From positions 248,001-312,000 of the forward strand of contig PGZF01000002.1 of assembly GCA_002840125.1 (NCBI GenBank): 64,000 nucleotides of DNA. Direction: 5' to 3'. Under the pieces are notes generated by a model that had not been told where the DNA came from, ran no database searches, and was given only the letters and a program-made list of their open reading frames with translations. Each line of letters begins with the position of its first letter. The stretch's first letter is position 1. Shown here in pieces: positions 52,785-62,582 of this stretch. The DNA is from Gammaproteobacteria bacterium HGW-Gammaproteobacteria-15. Its GTDB lineage: Bacteria; Pseudomonadota; Gammaproteobacteria; Enterobacterales; Alteromonadaceae. Made by a program: the position numbers and the translations under genes.

Positions 52785-52945
52785 CGCTTTGTTTAGCAAT
52801 ATCGGCTCGCAGTCTGGCTGGTCAATCGATCCTTTCTGGCCCAGGTTGGAACCTCGTTAGCGCAGCCACAGAGTGTCTGAGCGCAGCGAGTTGCTGTGGC
52901 GAGCACAGCGAGTGTTGCAACCGTCAGGGCCTTAAACCGTCTCTT

Positions 52946-53635
52946 CTAGCGCACAAAACGCTGGCGTACTATCTGGTGCTGGCGGCGCACGTACTGCACC
53001 GGTGCACTTAGCATGTGTACTAAGCGGCTAAACGGGAACACCACAAACAACGTCATACCCAGGAACACGTGCAGTTTAAAAATCCAGTGCACGCCGCTAA
53101 TGGCCTCTGCTGCGGCCACGCTATTAAAGGTGACAGTGTTTTGCGCCCAGGCCATCAGTTTTAACATCTCAGCACCATCTAAATGGCCCATTGAGACAAA
53201 AATAGACAGCAGCCCCAGGATTAACTGCGCATAGAGTAAAAACAATATGGCAATATCCATCGGGTTGCTGGTAGCACGAATGCGTGGGTTAAACAGCCGG
53301 CGTTTAATCAGCACCGTTAAGCCATAAAAGCAGATCAGGCCAAACAAGCCACCGGCGCCAATGGCGATCAGTTGCTTCATCTGGGTGGTAATACCAAACA
53401 GGTACCAAATTTCTTTTGGCATTAATAAGCCAAAGAAATGGCCTAAAAAGATGCCCAGCACGCCGATATGAAAGGCAATGCTGCCTTTACGCAGCTGTTT
53501 GCTTTCCAGCAGCTGGCTGGAGCTGGTTTTCCAGCTGTATTGCTCTCTGTCGTAGCGGATCCAACTGCCAATCACCATAATGGCGATGGCAATGTACGGA
53601 TAAATGCCAAAGGCAAACAGATTTAAGTGTGCCAT
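52946..53635 (-). CDS. narI: Respiratory nitrate reductase gamma subunit NarI
   Basis: 229 residues, five membrane helices. The His-bearing helices for the two b haems are visible (FHIGVLGIFLGHFFGLLMP and HWIFKLHVFLGMTLFVVFPFSRLVHML). It oxidises quinol and passes electrons to NarH. It follows narJ by 12 bases. Confidence 0.95.
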   Translation of the reverse strand: MAHLNLFAFGIYPYIAIAIMVIGSWIRYDREQYSWKTSSSQLLESKQLRKGSIAFHIGVLGIFLGHFFGLLMPKEIWYLFGITTQMKQLIAIGAGGLFGLICFYGLTVLIKRRLFNPRIRATSNPMDIAILFLLYAQLILGLLSIFVSMGHLDGAEMLKLMAWAQNTVTFNSVAAAEAISGVHWIFKLHVFLGMTLFVVFPFSRLVHMLSAPVQYVRRQHQIVRQRFVR

Positions 53636-53647
53636 GTTAATGCTCCT

Positions 53648-54418
53648 TTAAGCGCGCTTTGCTGCGGCTGCTTGATAAAGTTGTTGCCCGGCTTCTTCGC
53701 TACCGAGCAGCTCAGTGCTGAGCGGGATAAACTGATCGCGGCGCTGGCCATCTGTCGGTTTATTGCCACTGCCGCAGGCGGAATTAGCTTGCTCGTTGCC
53801 GATAAAGCTGACCATTTCCTCTTCCCAGACTTTATCCAGCGCTTTGGGTGTGTCGTCGCGCTGCTCGCTGGCAATTTGCGCTTTAATATCGGCTAAATCG
53901 ACCTCTGCTGCAGATAGCGCCACCAAAGTGGCAAAAATACCGGCGTAGTCTGACTCGCGCTGCTGCAGGCGGCACAACAGTACCGCCAATACCGGCGCAA
54001 TTTCTTCCAGGCCGATTTGCGCGTTTTGCTGGCCCTGGGTCGATAAAAACTCCAGGTACAGCGGCAGGTAGTCCGGCAGCTCTTTTACGCCGATATCCAG
54101 CCCGGCTTCGCGGTATTGCGCCATCAGGTTCACCATGGCCTGGCCGCGATCGCGCGACTCGCCATGAATATGCTCAAATATCAGCAAGGACAGTGAGCGA
54201 CCGCGCTCGAACAGGCCATCGTATTCTGATTGCCAGTCCATCAGCTCACCACTGCAGCGCGCTGTAATAAAAGCATTTAACTGCTGCTTAAGCTCTGCCG
54301 CGATAGCGGCATCGGCCACTATCGCCAGCAATTCAGCTTTGGCGTCTAGCAGCGGCTGCTTTGGGTAATCCAGCAGCAAGGACAGTAGTTGTAGTATCGG
54401 CATGCTTTTTATGGTCAT
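53648..54418 (-). CDS. narJ: Nitrate reductase assembly chaperone NarJ
   Basis: 256 residues of the TorD/NarJ helical family (LLSLLLDYPKQPLLDAK, FEHIHGESRDRGQAMVNLMAQYREAGLDI, LPDYLPLYLEFLS). It inserts the molybdenum cofactor into NarG. The C-terminal 40 residues are polar and low-complexity, with a Cys at NSACGSGN. Confidence 0.95.
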   Translation of the reverse strand: MTIKSMPILQLLSLLLDYPKQPLLDAKAELLAIVADAAIAAELKQQLNAFITARCSGELMDWQSEYDGLFERGRSLSLLIFEHIHGESRDRGQAMVNLMAQYREAGLDIGVKELPDYLPLYLEFLSTQGQQNAQIGLEEIAPVLAVLLCRLQQRESDYAGIFATLVALSAAEVDLADIKAQIASEQRDDTPKALDKVWEEEMVSFIGNEQANSACGSGNKPTDGQRRDQFIPLSTELLGSEEAGQQLYQAAAAKRA

Positions 54419-54423
54419 TGGGC

Positions 54424-55959
54424 TTACTCCTGAATCTCTACCGGGATAACCTGACGTACGCCTTTGGCTTTAGTGCCAAACAGGTTGACGCCGTTATTGC
54501 CATCGCCACAACCGTTGCCAAAACTAAAACCACAGCTTGATTTTAAGTCGTAGGCGTTTTCGGCATAGGCACGGTGGCTGGTAGGAATAACAAACCTGTC
54601 TTCATAGTTTGCCAGCGCCATATAGCGGTACATTTCTTCTACCTGCACCGGCGTTAAGCCCACCTGCTGCAGCACTTCGGCATCTTCCACGCCATCGACC
54701 TGCTGCGAGCGCTTAAAGGCGCGCATCGCTATCATCCGCTCCAGCGCCCGTACTACCGGCGCTTCATCACCGGCGGTCAGCATATTGGCCAGGTAACGCA
54801 GCGGAATGCGCAGCGATTTCAGATCCGGGATCTCGCCGTTCATGCCAACATGGCCGGCCTGTACCGCACTTTGGATCGGTGACAGTGGTGGCACATACCA
54901 CACCATCGGTAAGGTGCGGTATTCCGGGTGCAGCGGCAGTGCCACTTTCCACTCCATTGCCATCATATATACCGGTGAGCGCTGGGCAGCTTTAATCCAG
55001 TTATCACCGATACCTTCTGCTTTGGCAGCAGCAATCACTGTCGGATCGTGCGGATCGAGGAAGATATCCAACTGTGCCTGATACAGGTCTTTCTCGTTCG
55101 GCGTATTGGCCGCTACTTCAATTTTATCGGCGTCATACAGCAGCACGCCTAAGTAGCGGATACGGCCGACACAGGTTTCCGAGCAGACTGTCGGCTGGCC
55201 GGCTTCAATGCGCGGGAAGCAGAAGGTACATTTTTCGGATTTACCGGTTTTCCAGTTGTAATAGATTTTTTTGTACGGGCATGCCGAGACACACATGCGC
55301 CAGCCACGGCATTTGTCCTGATCAATCAGTACTATGCCATCTTCCTCGCGCTTATAAATCGCGCCGCTGGGGCAGGCCGCCACACAGGCCGGGTTTAAGC
55401 AGTGCTCACATAAACGTGGCAGGTACATCATAAAAGTCTTTTCAAACTGACCGTAGATGTCCTTTTGCACTACTTCATTGAAATTCTGGTCGATTTTGCG
55501 TTTAGCAAACTCGGTACCGAGAATTTCTTCCCAGTTTGGGCCCCATTCAATTTTTTCCATCCGTTGGCCGCTGATCAACGAGCGTGGCCGTGCCACCGGC
55601 TGGTGCTTGGTATCGCCAACATTGTGTAAATGCTGGTAGTCAAAATCGAACGGCTCGTAGTAGTCGTCAATTTCCGGTAAGTCGGGGTTGGCGAAAATAT
55701 TCGCCAGAATGCGGCGTTTACCGCCGATTTTCAGCTCCAGCTTGCCGCTTTTATTGCGTACCCAGCCGCCGTTCCATTTTTGCTGGTTTTCCCACTCTTT
55801 CGGAAAACCAATACCGGGCTTGGTTTCAACGTTGTTAAACCAGGCGTACTCGACGCCTTCACGCGAGGTCCAGACATTTTTACAAGTGATGGAGCAAGTG
55901 TGGCAACCTATGCACTTGTCTAAATTCAGCACCATGCCTATTTGGGCTCTGACTTTCAT
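54424..55959 (-). CDS. narH: Respiratory nitrate reductase beta subunit NarH
   Basis: 511 residues, normal length. Four iron-sulfur cluster sites are seen: CIGCHTCSITCKNVW near the start, CEHCLNPACVAACPSGA, CRGWRMCVSACPYKK (the Trp marks the [3Fe-4S] cluster) and CTFCFPRI...CSETC. It passes electrons from NarI to NarG. The start is five bases before narJ. Confidence 0.97.
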   Translation of the reverse strand: MKVRAQIGMVLNLDKCIGCHTCSITCKNVWTSREGVEYAWFNNVETKPGIGFPKEWENQQKWNGGWVRNKSGKLELKIGGKRRILANIFANPDLPEIDDYYEPFDFDYQHLHNVGDTKHQPVARPRSLISGQRMEKIEWGPNWEEILGTEFAKRKIDQNFNEVVQKDIYGQFEKTFMMYLPRLCEHCLNPACVAACPSGAIYKREEDGIVLIDQDKCRGWRMCVSACPYKKIYYNWKTGKSEKCTFCFPRIEAGQPTVCSETCVGRIRYLGVLLYDADKIEVAANTPNEKDLYQAQLDIFLDPHDPTVIAAAKAEGIGDNWIKAAQRSPVYMMAMEWKVALPLHPEYRTLPMVWYVPPLSPIQSAVQAGHVGMNGEIPDLKSLRIPLRYLANMLTAGDEAPVVRALERMIAMRAFKRSQQVDGVEDAEVLQQVGLTPVQVEEMYRYMALANYEDRFVIPTSHRAYAENAYDLKSSCGFSFGNGCGDGNNGVNLFGTKAKGVRQVIPVEIQE

Positions 55960-55975
55960 GTTACTTACTCCAACC

Positions 55976-58900
55976 TTATTTAGTGTCTAACCAGTCAACG
56001 TTCTGCATTTTGCGCACCACGACAAATTCATCGCGGTTACAGCCAACGGTGCCGTAGTAGTTAAAGCCGTAGGATTGCTGGGCATAGCCACCGATCATAT
56101 GGGTCGGTTTCATTACCGCCCGGGTGACCGAGTTATGAATACCCCCGCGGGTGCCGGTAAGCTCGCTGCCCGGTACGTTTACAATGCGCTCCTGAGCGTG
56201 GTACATCATGCTCATGCCTTCCGGTACCCGTTGTGACACCACAGCACGGGCGGCGATGGCGCCGTTAACGTTAAAGATTTCAATCCAGTCGTTATCTTCA
56301 ATGCCGGCCGCCGCAGCGTCGGTTTCACTTAACCAGACAATAGGGCCGCCACGCGACAGCGTCAGCATTAACAGGTTGTCAGAGTATGTACTGTGAATAC
56401 CCCATTTCTGGTGCGGCGTGATCCAGTTCAGTACCACCTCTTTATTGCCGTTCGGTTTTTTATTCAGCACCGGCTGCACGGTTTTTAAGTTAATTGGCGG
56501 CTTGTAGCTACACAGCTGCTCGCCAAAATCGCGCATCCACTCGTGATCCTGATAAAACTGCTGGCGGCCGGTAATGGTGCGCCATGGGATCAGCTCGTGC
56601 ACGTTGGTGTAGCCGGCGTTGTACGACACATGCTCATCCTCAAGACCTGACCAGGTCGGTGAGCTGATGATCTTGCGCGGCTGGGCGACGATATCGTTAA
56701 AGCGAATTTTCTCATCTGCCTTTGGCAGTGCTAAATGGGTATGGTCGCGACCGGTAATTTTACCCAGTGCCTGCCAGGCTTTAACCGCGACATGGCCGTT
56801 GGTTTCTGGCGCCAAAGACAAAATCATCTCGCAGGCGTCGATGGCGCTGTCAATCTTCGCCATGCCTTTGTTAATGCCTTCGTCGGTATGCACGCGGTTG
56901 AGTTTTTTCAGGAAGCTGACTTCCTCCTTAGTGTCCCAACCGATGCCTTTGCCGCCGTTGCCGATTTTCTCCAGTAGTGGGCCAATCGAGGTAAAGCGGG
57001 CATAAGTATTAGGGTAGTCACGTTCGACAATATTAATGTGCGGCATGGTGATACCCGGAATGGCGTCACATTCGCCTTTCCACCAGGCTTTAACACCATA
57101 GGGCTGGGCCAGTTCGGCTGGGGTGTCATGGTGCATGGGCGTGGTAACCACGTCGGTTTCAACGCCTAAGTGGCCAACGGAAGCTTTGGAAAACGCCTTG
57201 GCAATGCCTTTAAAAATTTCCCAGTCGCTGCGCGCTTCCCATACCGGGTCAATAGCGGCGGTTAACGGGTGAATAAACGGATGCATGTCCGAGGTATTCA
57301 TGTCGTCTTTTTCGTACCAGGTGGCGGTAGGCAACACGATGTCGGAGTACAGACAGGTGGTGGACATCCGAAAATCCAGCGTCACCCATAAGTCGACCTT
57401 GCCTTCGGCGCCCTTGTCAGTCCATTCGATGTCCTGTGGCTTTTTACCGCCGAATTCGCCTAAGTCTTTACCGAGCAAACCATGTTTGGTGCCCAAAAAG
57501 TGCTTCAGCATATATTCGTGGCCTTTACCGCTGGAGCCCAGCAGGTTAGAGCGCCAGATAAACATATTACGCGGGAAGTTTTGCGGGCTGTCGGGCTGCT
57601 CGCAGGCAAACTTAATGCTGCGATCTTTTAGCTGCTGCAGCACATAGTCTTTTAGCTCCACACCGGCGGCTTTGGCTTTAGCGGCCAGCCCCAGCGGATT
57701 AACGCCCAGTTGTGGCGCTGATGGCAACCAGCCCATTCGTTCGGCGCGGGCGTTAAAGTCGACGATACTGCCACTCCACTTTTCTTTGTTCGCCAGCGGA
57801 GACACTACTTCGGTCATATCCAGCTTTTCATAGCGCCACTGGCTGGAGTGGTTATAGAAGAACGAGGTACCGTTCATATGACGCGGTGGCCGCTGCCAGT
57901 CCAGTGCAAACGCCAGCGGGGTCCAGCCGGTTTGTGGCCGCAGTTTTTCCTGGCCAACATAGTGCGCCCAGCCGCCGCCGCTTTGGCCGATACAGCCGCA
58001 CATCATTAGCATGTTAATTAAACCGCGGTAGTTCATGTCCATGTGGTACCAGTGGTTTAATGCGGCACCGACAATCACCATAGAGCGGCCGCGGGTTTTA
58101 TCGGCATTGCGGGCAAATTCGCGCGCTACCCGAATCACATCTTCCGGCTTAACGCCGGTAATCGGTTGCTGCCAACCCGGGGTATAAGGCACGTTGTCGT
58201 CATAAGATTTGGCGCGGCTGTCATCACCAATGCCGTTATCTACGCCATAGTGCGCCAGCATTAAATCAAATACGGTGGCCACCAACGCCGTGCTGCCATC
58301 GGCCAGTTCGACTCTTTTGGCCGGAATTTTACGAATTTGCACCTCGTCATGCGCGGTGTGCTGGAAGTACTGATACTCGTGCGGCGCACCGCCAAAGTAC
58401 GGGAAGGCCACCTCAACCAGCTCGTCGCGGTTATCTTTTAGCGATAACTGCAAGTCAAGGTCGCCGTCTTTATCTTTTTGCTCCAGGTTCCATTTACCGG
58501 CCTGGCCCCAGCGATAACCAATGGCGCCATTGGGGCTGGTTAAGCGGCCATCACTGTTAATGGCAATGGTTTTCCAGTCCGGGTTATTGTCTTCACCCAG
58601 GTTATCGACTAAATCGGCAGCGCGTAAAAACCGGCCCTGCGTCAGCTTGCCGTTTTGCTCTTCCAACATCACCAGCATCGGCATATCGGTGGTGCGTTTT
58701 ACATAGTCGGTAAAATACGCACTTGGGTTATCAACATGGAATTCTTTTAAAATCACATGGCCAAAGGCCATTGCCAATGCGGCATCGGTACCCTGGCGCG
58801 GTGCTAACCAGGTGTCACCAAATTTTGACGCTTCTGAGTAATCCGAGGTGATAACACAGGTTTGAGTGCCTTTGTAGCGTACTTCAGTTAAAAAGTGCGC

Positions 58901-59692
58901 GTCGGGTGTGCGGGTTTGCGGCACATTAGAGCCCCAAACAATAATGTAATTTGAGTTATACCAGTCGGCTGATTCCGGTACGTCGGTTTGCTCGCCCCAT
59001 ACCTGCGGTGAAGCCGGTGGCAAGTCGCAATACCAGTCGTAGAAGCTTAAACAATTACCGCCAATCAGTGACAAATAACGCGCGCCGGCGGCATAAGACA
59101 CCATCGACATTGCCGGGATAGGCGAGAAGCCGGTAACCCGATCCGGGCCATAGGTTTTAGTGGTGTACACATTTGAAGCGGCAATCAGCTCGTTAACTTC
59201 ATCCCAGCTGGCGCGGACAAAACCGCCTAAACCGCGGCGCTCTTTATAGCTTTTGGCTTTTTCCGGGTTGCTGACAATAGACTCCCAGGCTTTTACCGGA
59301 TCTTTATGCGCGGCTTTGGCTTCGCGCCATAGTTTCATCAATTGCTGGCGTACCTTGGGGTACTTCAAGCGGTTGGCACTGTAAATATACCAGGAATAGC
59401 TGGCGCCACGCGGGCAGCCGCGCGGTTCGTGGTTCGGTAAGTCCGGCCGGGTGCGTGGGTAGTCGGTTTGCTGGGTTTCCCAGGTGACCAGGCCGTCTTT
59501 AACATAAATTTTCCAGCTACAGGAGCCGGTGCAGTTAACGCCATGGGTAGAGCGCACAATTTTATCGTGCTGCCAGCGCTGGCGGTAGCCTTGCTCCCAG
59601 CTTCTGTCCTCGTTGGTGGTAACACCGTGGCCATCGGCGAACGGGGCTTTGCGGGTTTTAAAAAACCGCAGTTTGTCGAGTAGGTGACTCAT
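55976..59692 (-). CDS. narG: Respiratory nitrate reductase alpha subunit NarG
   Basis: 1238 residues, normal length. The N-terminal FS0 cluster site HGVNCTGSCSWK (about 50-61; His instead of the first Cys), SGGGWAHYVGQEK and the molybdopterin-binding blocks are intact, e.g. YNSNYIIVWGSNVPQTRTPDAHF. Catalyses nitrate to nitrite at a Mo-bis-MGD centre on the cytoplasmic side. CAGGAGTAAACC ahead of the ATG is a good ribosome site. First gene of narGHJI. Confidence 0.97.
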   Translation of the reverse strand: MSHLLDKLRFFKTRKAPFADGHGVTTNEDRSWEQGYRQRWQHDKIVRSTHGVNCTGSCSWKIYVKDGLVTWETQQTDYPRTRPDLPNHEPRGCPRGASYSWYIYSANRLKYPKVRQQLMKLWREAKAAHKDPVKAWESIVSNPEKAKSYKERRGLGGFVRASWDEVNELIAASNVYTTKTYGPDRVTGFSPIPAMSMVSYAAGARYLSLIGGNCLSFYDWYCDLPPASPQVWGEQTDVPESADWYNSNYIIVWGSNVPQTRTPDAHFLTEVRYKGTQTCVITSDYSEASKFGDTWLAPRQGTDAALAMAFGHVILKEFHVDNPSAYFTDYVKRTTDMPMLVMLEEQNGKLTQGRFLRAADLVDNLGEDNNPDWKTIAINSDGRLTSPNGAIGYRWGQAGKWNLEQKDKDGDLDLQLSLKDNRDELVEVAFPYFGGAPHEYQYFQHTAHDEVQIRKIPAKRVELADGSTALVATVFDLMLAHYGVDNGIGDDSRAKSYDDNVPYTPGWQQPITGVKPEDVIRVAREFARNADKTRGRSMVIVGAALNHWYHMDMNYRGLINMLMMCGCIGQSGGGWAHYVGQEKLRPQTGWTPLAFALDWQRPPRHMNGTSFFYNHSSQWRYEKLDMTEVVSPLANKEKWSGSIVDFNARAERMGWLPSAPQLGVNPLGLAAKAKAAGVELKDYVLQQLKDRSIKFACEQPDSPQNFPRNMFIWRSNLLGSSGKGHEYMLKHFLGTKHGLLGKDLGEFGGKKPQDIEWTDKGAEGKVDLWVTLDFRMSTTCLYSDIVLPTATWYEKDDMNTSDMHPFIHPLTAAIDPVWEARSDWEIFKGIAKAFSKASVGHLGVETDVVTTPMHHDTPAELAQPYGVKAWWKGECDAIPGITMPHINIVERDYPNTYARFTSIGPLLEKIGNGGKGIGWDTKEEVSFLKKLNRVHTDEGINKGMAKIDSAIDACEMILSLAPETNGHVAVKAWQALGKITGRDHTHLALPKADEKIRFNDIVAQPRKIISSPTWSGLEDEHVSYNAGYTNVHELIPWRTITGRQQFYQDHEWMRDFGEQLCSYKPPINLKTVQPVLNKKPNGNKEVVLNWITPHQKWGIHSTYSDNLLMLTLSRGGPIVWLSETDAAAAGIEDNDWIEIFNVNGAIAARAVVSQRVPEGMSMMYHAQERIVNVPGSELTGTRGGIHNSVTRAVMKPTHMIGGYAQQSYGFNYYGTVGCNRDEFVVVRKMQNVDWLDTK

Positions 59693-59748
59693 GGTTTACT
59701 CCTGGTCTTGTCCTGCATGAACAGACATTTTGCTTTTCTGGTATGCAC

Positions 59749-59815
59749 ACTATAGAAACAACGCTGTGATGATGCTTGATTTGGATCAAGGCAGCCAGAG
59801 CACTAAATGTATGAT
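59749..59815. promoter_or_regulatory. Shared FNR site for divergent narG and narX promoters
   Basis: TTGATTTGGATCAA (59776-59789) is a perfect FNR box. On the left, TATAGT (minus strand, 59754-59749) is centred 31 bases away; on the right TATGAT (59810-59815) is 30 bases away. Each is the class II distance, so one FNR dimer could serve both promoters. Scattered NarL-like heptamers (TACTCCT near 59697, TACCTCT near 59885, and TACCCCT on the minus strand near 59935) are also present. Confidence 0.85.
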
Positions 59816-59827
59816 AAAAAACGAAAA

Positions 59828-59852
59828 TACCCACAAGGTGGTAGTGTGGGTA
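59828..59852 (+). repeat. Inverted repeat at the predicted 5' end of narX mRNA
   Basis: TACCCACA (59828-59835) and TGTGGGTA (59845-59852) are a perfect eight-base inverted pair around nine bases. It lies just after the predicted narX start near 59823 and could be a leader hairpin or, as TACCCAC is close to a NarL heptamer, an autoregulatory site. Confidence 0.45.
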
Positions 59853-60029
59853 GCGCTGTTATGCTTGATAATACGCCAGCTGTTACCTCTTATTGCGGGG
59901 TGTTGGCTGTTGCGGCTAACCCGGCAGGGAAAAAGGGGTAGCTCAATTGTGCCGCTGGTTTTTAGCGACAAACCAGCACGAGTGGCAATTAGCAGGTATG
60001 CTTTAGGCAGTAAACGAAGCGGAGCAGTT

Positions 60030-61817
60030 ATGCGACAGTTTTCCATTGTTACCCGAATTAATATTGCGCTGGCCTGTATTGTTACGCTGGCCATTGGCAC
60101 CATGCTGGCGTCGTACTGGTTGTCGGATAAAACCGACAGTGACGCCCATGCAGTAAATGTCGCCGGTTCGCTGCGGATGCAAAGCTACCGTTTGGCCTGG
60201 TTAACCTTGCAACAAGATGAGGTGAAGCTGGAGCAAGCGCGGGAACAATTCAGCCGCAGCTGGCAGCATCCGGTGTTTAAGCGGTTTTTACATAATGACA
60301 AGATAGTGCAGCAGTTTGATGCCGCGCAGCAGCACTGGCAGCTAATTGATCCGTTGTTGCAACAGACGCCGTTAGATATGCCGCAACTGGAAAGGCAGTT
60401 ACAGCAGCAAATTCAGTTACTGGAAGAGCTGGTGTTTTACATTCAGCAAGATGCTGAATATAAAGTCCGCAGTTTTCGTACCTTGCAGTTGGTGGCGTTA
60501 CTGGCAACAGTATTATTGTCGGCGATAGTGATCTACTGGTTAAAAGTGATGGTGCAGCAGCCACTGGAAGATTTAACTAAAGGTGCACGGCAGGTGGCAA
60601 TGGGGGATTTTACTCACCGTGTCAGTGTGGCGAATAACGATGAGCTTGGAGCGCTGGCGCATAGCTTTAATAAAATGAGTGACTCCATCGCTTATATGTA
60701 CGGTAATTTAGAAAAGCGGGTGGAAGAGCAAACCGAAGCGCTGCAGCATACTAATACCACTTTGCGCTTTTTATACAATACCGCTCAGCGTATTAGTGAG
60801 CATGCACCTGAGTATGTTAATTTTAATCAGATAGTGGCTGAGTTAAAAACGGTGGTGAAAGTAGACGATCTGGAGCTGTGCCTGTTCACTGAAGAGGGTG
60901 ATAAACCCTATATGCAGGTGTTGCCGGGAGATAGCAGTGACGACCCTTGTGCACAGGAAAATTGTGGCGATTGCCTCAGCGTGCCGCAATTGGCGGGGTG
61001 CAACAGCAATAGCTACAACTATTTGCTGCACCGTGACAAAAAGAAATATGGCGTATTGGTGGCGCGTATCGCACAAGAGCAACAGCTTGTCCGCTGGCAG
61101 CAAAAATTGCTGGCTTCGGTGGCCGATCAGTTGGCACTGGCACTGAGTTTAAAGTCAGAGGAAGAGCAGGTACGGCGGCTGGCGTTGATGCAGGAGCGCA
61201 CTGTGATTGCCCGTGAGTTACACGATTCATTGGCACAGGCGTTGTCTTACTTAAAAATTCAGGTTACCCGGTTAAATAAAGCCACACAAAAAGACGATAA
61301 AGACACCATTGTCGATGTATCGGCTGAATTGAAACAGGGCCTGGATGCGGCTTATCGTCAGCTACGCGAACTGCTGACCACCTTCCGGCTTAAAGTGGAT
61401 GGCGCCGGTCTGTACAGTGCGCTGCAAGCCTCGGTGAAACAGCTTAGCGAGCAATCCGGTATGCAGATAAAGCTGGATTATCAGTTAACCAATATTCCGC
61501 TGGCACCACATGAAGAAATTCACCTGCTGCAAATTATTCGCGAGGCCAGCCAGAATGCGGTGCATCATAGTGCCGGTAGCGAGATTGTAATCAGTTTGCA
61601 GCAGCAAAAAGGCGAGTCGATAGTGCTGGCAATAGAAGATAACGGTGTTGGCATCCCGCAGTCGGCAGAAAAACTGAACCATTATGGCCTGGCGATTATG
61701 CAGGAGCGTAGTAAACACCTGGGCGGCACAATAGACATCCGGCGGCGTAGCCAGGGCGGTACCGGAGTGTATTTCAATTTCTCTCCGGAATACCTGCAGC
61801 ATAAACAGCGTGCCTGA
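60030..61817 (+). CDS. narX: Nitrate/nitrite sensor histidine kinase NarX
   Basis: 595 residues. The start at 60030 has GGAGCAGTT ahead; the long upstream frame (to 59730) is non-coding leader. Two membrane helices flank a periplasmic sensor whose P-box reads NVAGSLRMQSYRL (about 44-56), the nitrate-binding motif. HAMP, a Cys-rich middle region (CAQENCGDC...GC), the HisKA_3 phospho-acceptor ARELHDSLAQAL and the HATPase (DNGVGIP, GGTGV) follow. No narL gene is next to it in the window. Confidence 0.95.
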   Translation: MRQFSIVTRINIALACIVTLAIGTMLASYWLSDKTDSDAHAVNVAGSLRMQSYRLAWLTLQQDEVKLEQAREQFSRSWQHPVFKRFLHNDKIVQQFDAAQQHWQLIDPLLQQTPLDMPQLERQLQQQIQLLEELVFYIQQDAEYKVRSFRTLQLVALLATVLLSAIVIYWLKVMVQQPLEDLTKGARQVAMGDFTHRVSVANNDELGALAHSFNKMSDSIAYMYGNLEKRVEEQTEALQHTNTTLRFLYNTAQRISEHAPEYVNFNQIVAELKTVVKVDDLELCLFTEEGDKPYMQVLPGDSSDDPCAQENCGDCLSVPQLAGCNSNSYNYLLHRDKKKYGVLVARIAQEQQLVRWQQKLLASVADQLALALSLKSEEEQVRRLALMQERTVIARELHDSLAQALSYLKIQVTRLNKATQKDDKDTIVDVSAELKQGLDAAYRQLRELLTTFRLKVDGAGLYSALQASVKQLSEQSGMQIKLDYQLTNIPLAPHEEIHLLQIIREASQNAVHHSAGSEIVISLQQQKGESIVLAIEDNGVGIPQSAEKLNHYGLAIMQERSKHLGGTIDIRRRSQGGTGVYFNFSPEYLQHKQRA

Positions 61818-62129
61818 TATTACTTAATGGGTATAGCTTCAACAGCGTTGTTGTTAGAAGGCAGCATGATGGCTTGTGATATTTCAGCTGAAAAAGCTAA
61901 TCTCACCGAAGTTAATGAGTGTCTATGAGATTAGGGGAAGTCCATTTACCGTGTTGTGACTATAACCCGGAAAGCTCAATGCATGAAATTCTGATATTAT
62001 TCTGATAATCAGGTCGTCAAACTTTACTCAGATGTTTACTACCTATACTTGGAACATCTGCCACCATTCAAATCACTGTTCAGTGCCCCATTTAATTTCC
62101 AAACTTATTTTTTGGCTATGGGTTTCGTT
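61818..62129. other. Intergenic region between narX and the CheW operon
   Basis: The 312 bases hold no clear gene or terminator hairpin. An A/T-rich stretch near 61990-62050 probably holds the promoter of the chemosensory operon. narL, expected here in many relatives, is absent. Confidence 0.4.
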
Positions 62130-62582
62130 ATGCATGTACTTGCTTTTAGCGTAGAAAATCAGCGTTATGCAGTGGAACTTAGCTACGTGTATAAGGTTCT
62201 GTCTGCGGTGGCAATAAGCCCGCTTCCGGATAGCCCGGCGTTTGTGGCGGGTTTGGTTAACGTGCATGGCAAATTGCTGCCAGTCGCCAATTTACGACAA
62301 AAGTTTAATTTGCCTACCGTTGAATTAGCGTTGCAACATCGTTTTTTGTGGGTCAATACGTCTGAACGTGAATGGCTTCTGTGGGTTGACAGTGTCGAGG
62401 GAGTGCAATTGTACCCCCTGGAGCAACAAGTACTGGCCGTTACGCTGCCACAACCGACGACACAGCTTAAAGCTATGATTGCATTGGCGGATGGCGTCAT
62501 GCTGATCCAGGATCTGAGCTCATTACTCACTGCAGCGGAACAGGAGGTTCTGGACAATGCCCTTCACCACAGCTCCGGCTGA
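62130..62582 (+). CDS. CheW-like scaffold protein (WspB position)
   Basis: About 150 residues of one CheW domain (MHVLAFSVENQRYAVELSYVYKVLSAVAISPLPDSPAFVAGLVNVHGKLLPVANLR). It couples receptors to a CheA kinase. The ATG at 62118 is an alternative start. Its end overlaps the following CheR gene by 26 bases. The CheW-CheR(TPR)-next gene order is that of wspB-wspC-wspD. Confidence 0.8.
   Translation: MHVLAFSVENQRYAVELSYVYKVLSAVAISPLPDSPAFVAGLVNVHGKLLPVANLRQKFNLPTVELALQHRFLWVNTSEREWLLWVDSVEGVQLYPLEQQVLAVTLPQPTTQLKAMIALADGVMLIQDLSSLLTAAEQEVLDNALHHSSG

Noticed and set aside
55976..59692. Several ORFs of 60-130 codons on the strand opposite narG and narH
   Set aside because: They are shadows of strongly coding genes, have no ribosome sites and no recognisable domains.
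59730..60029. Extra 100 N-terminal codons for NarX
   Set aside because: They cover the FNR box and promoter. The ATG at 60030 has a ribosome site and gives the usual NarX start.
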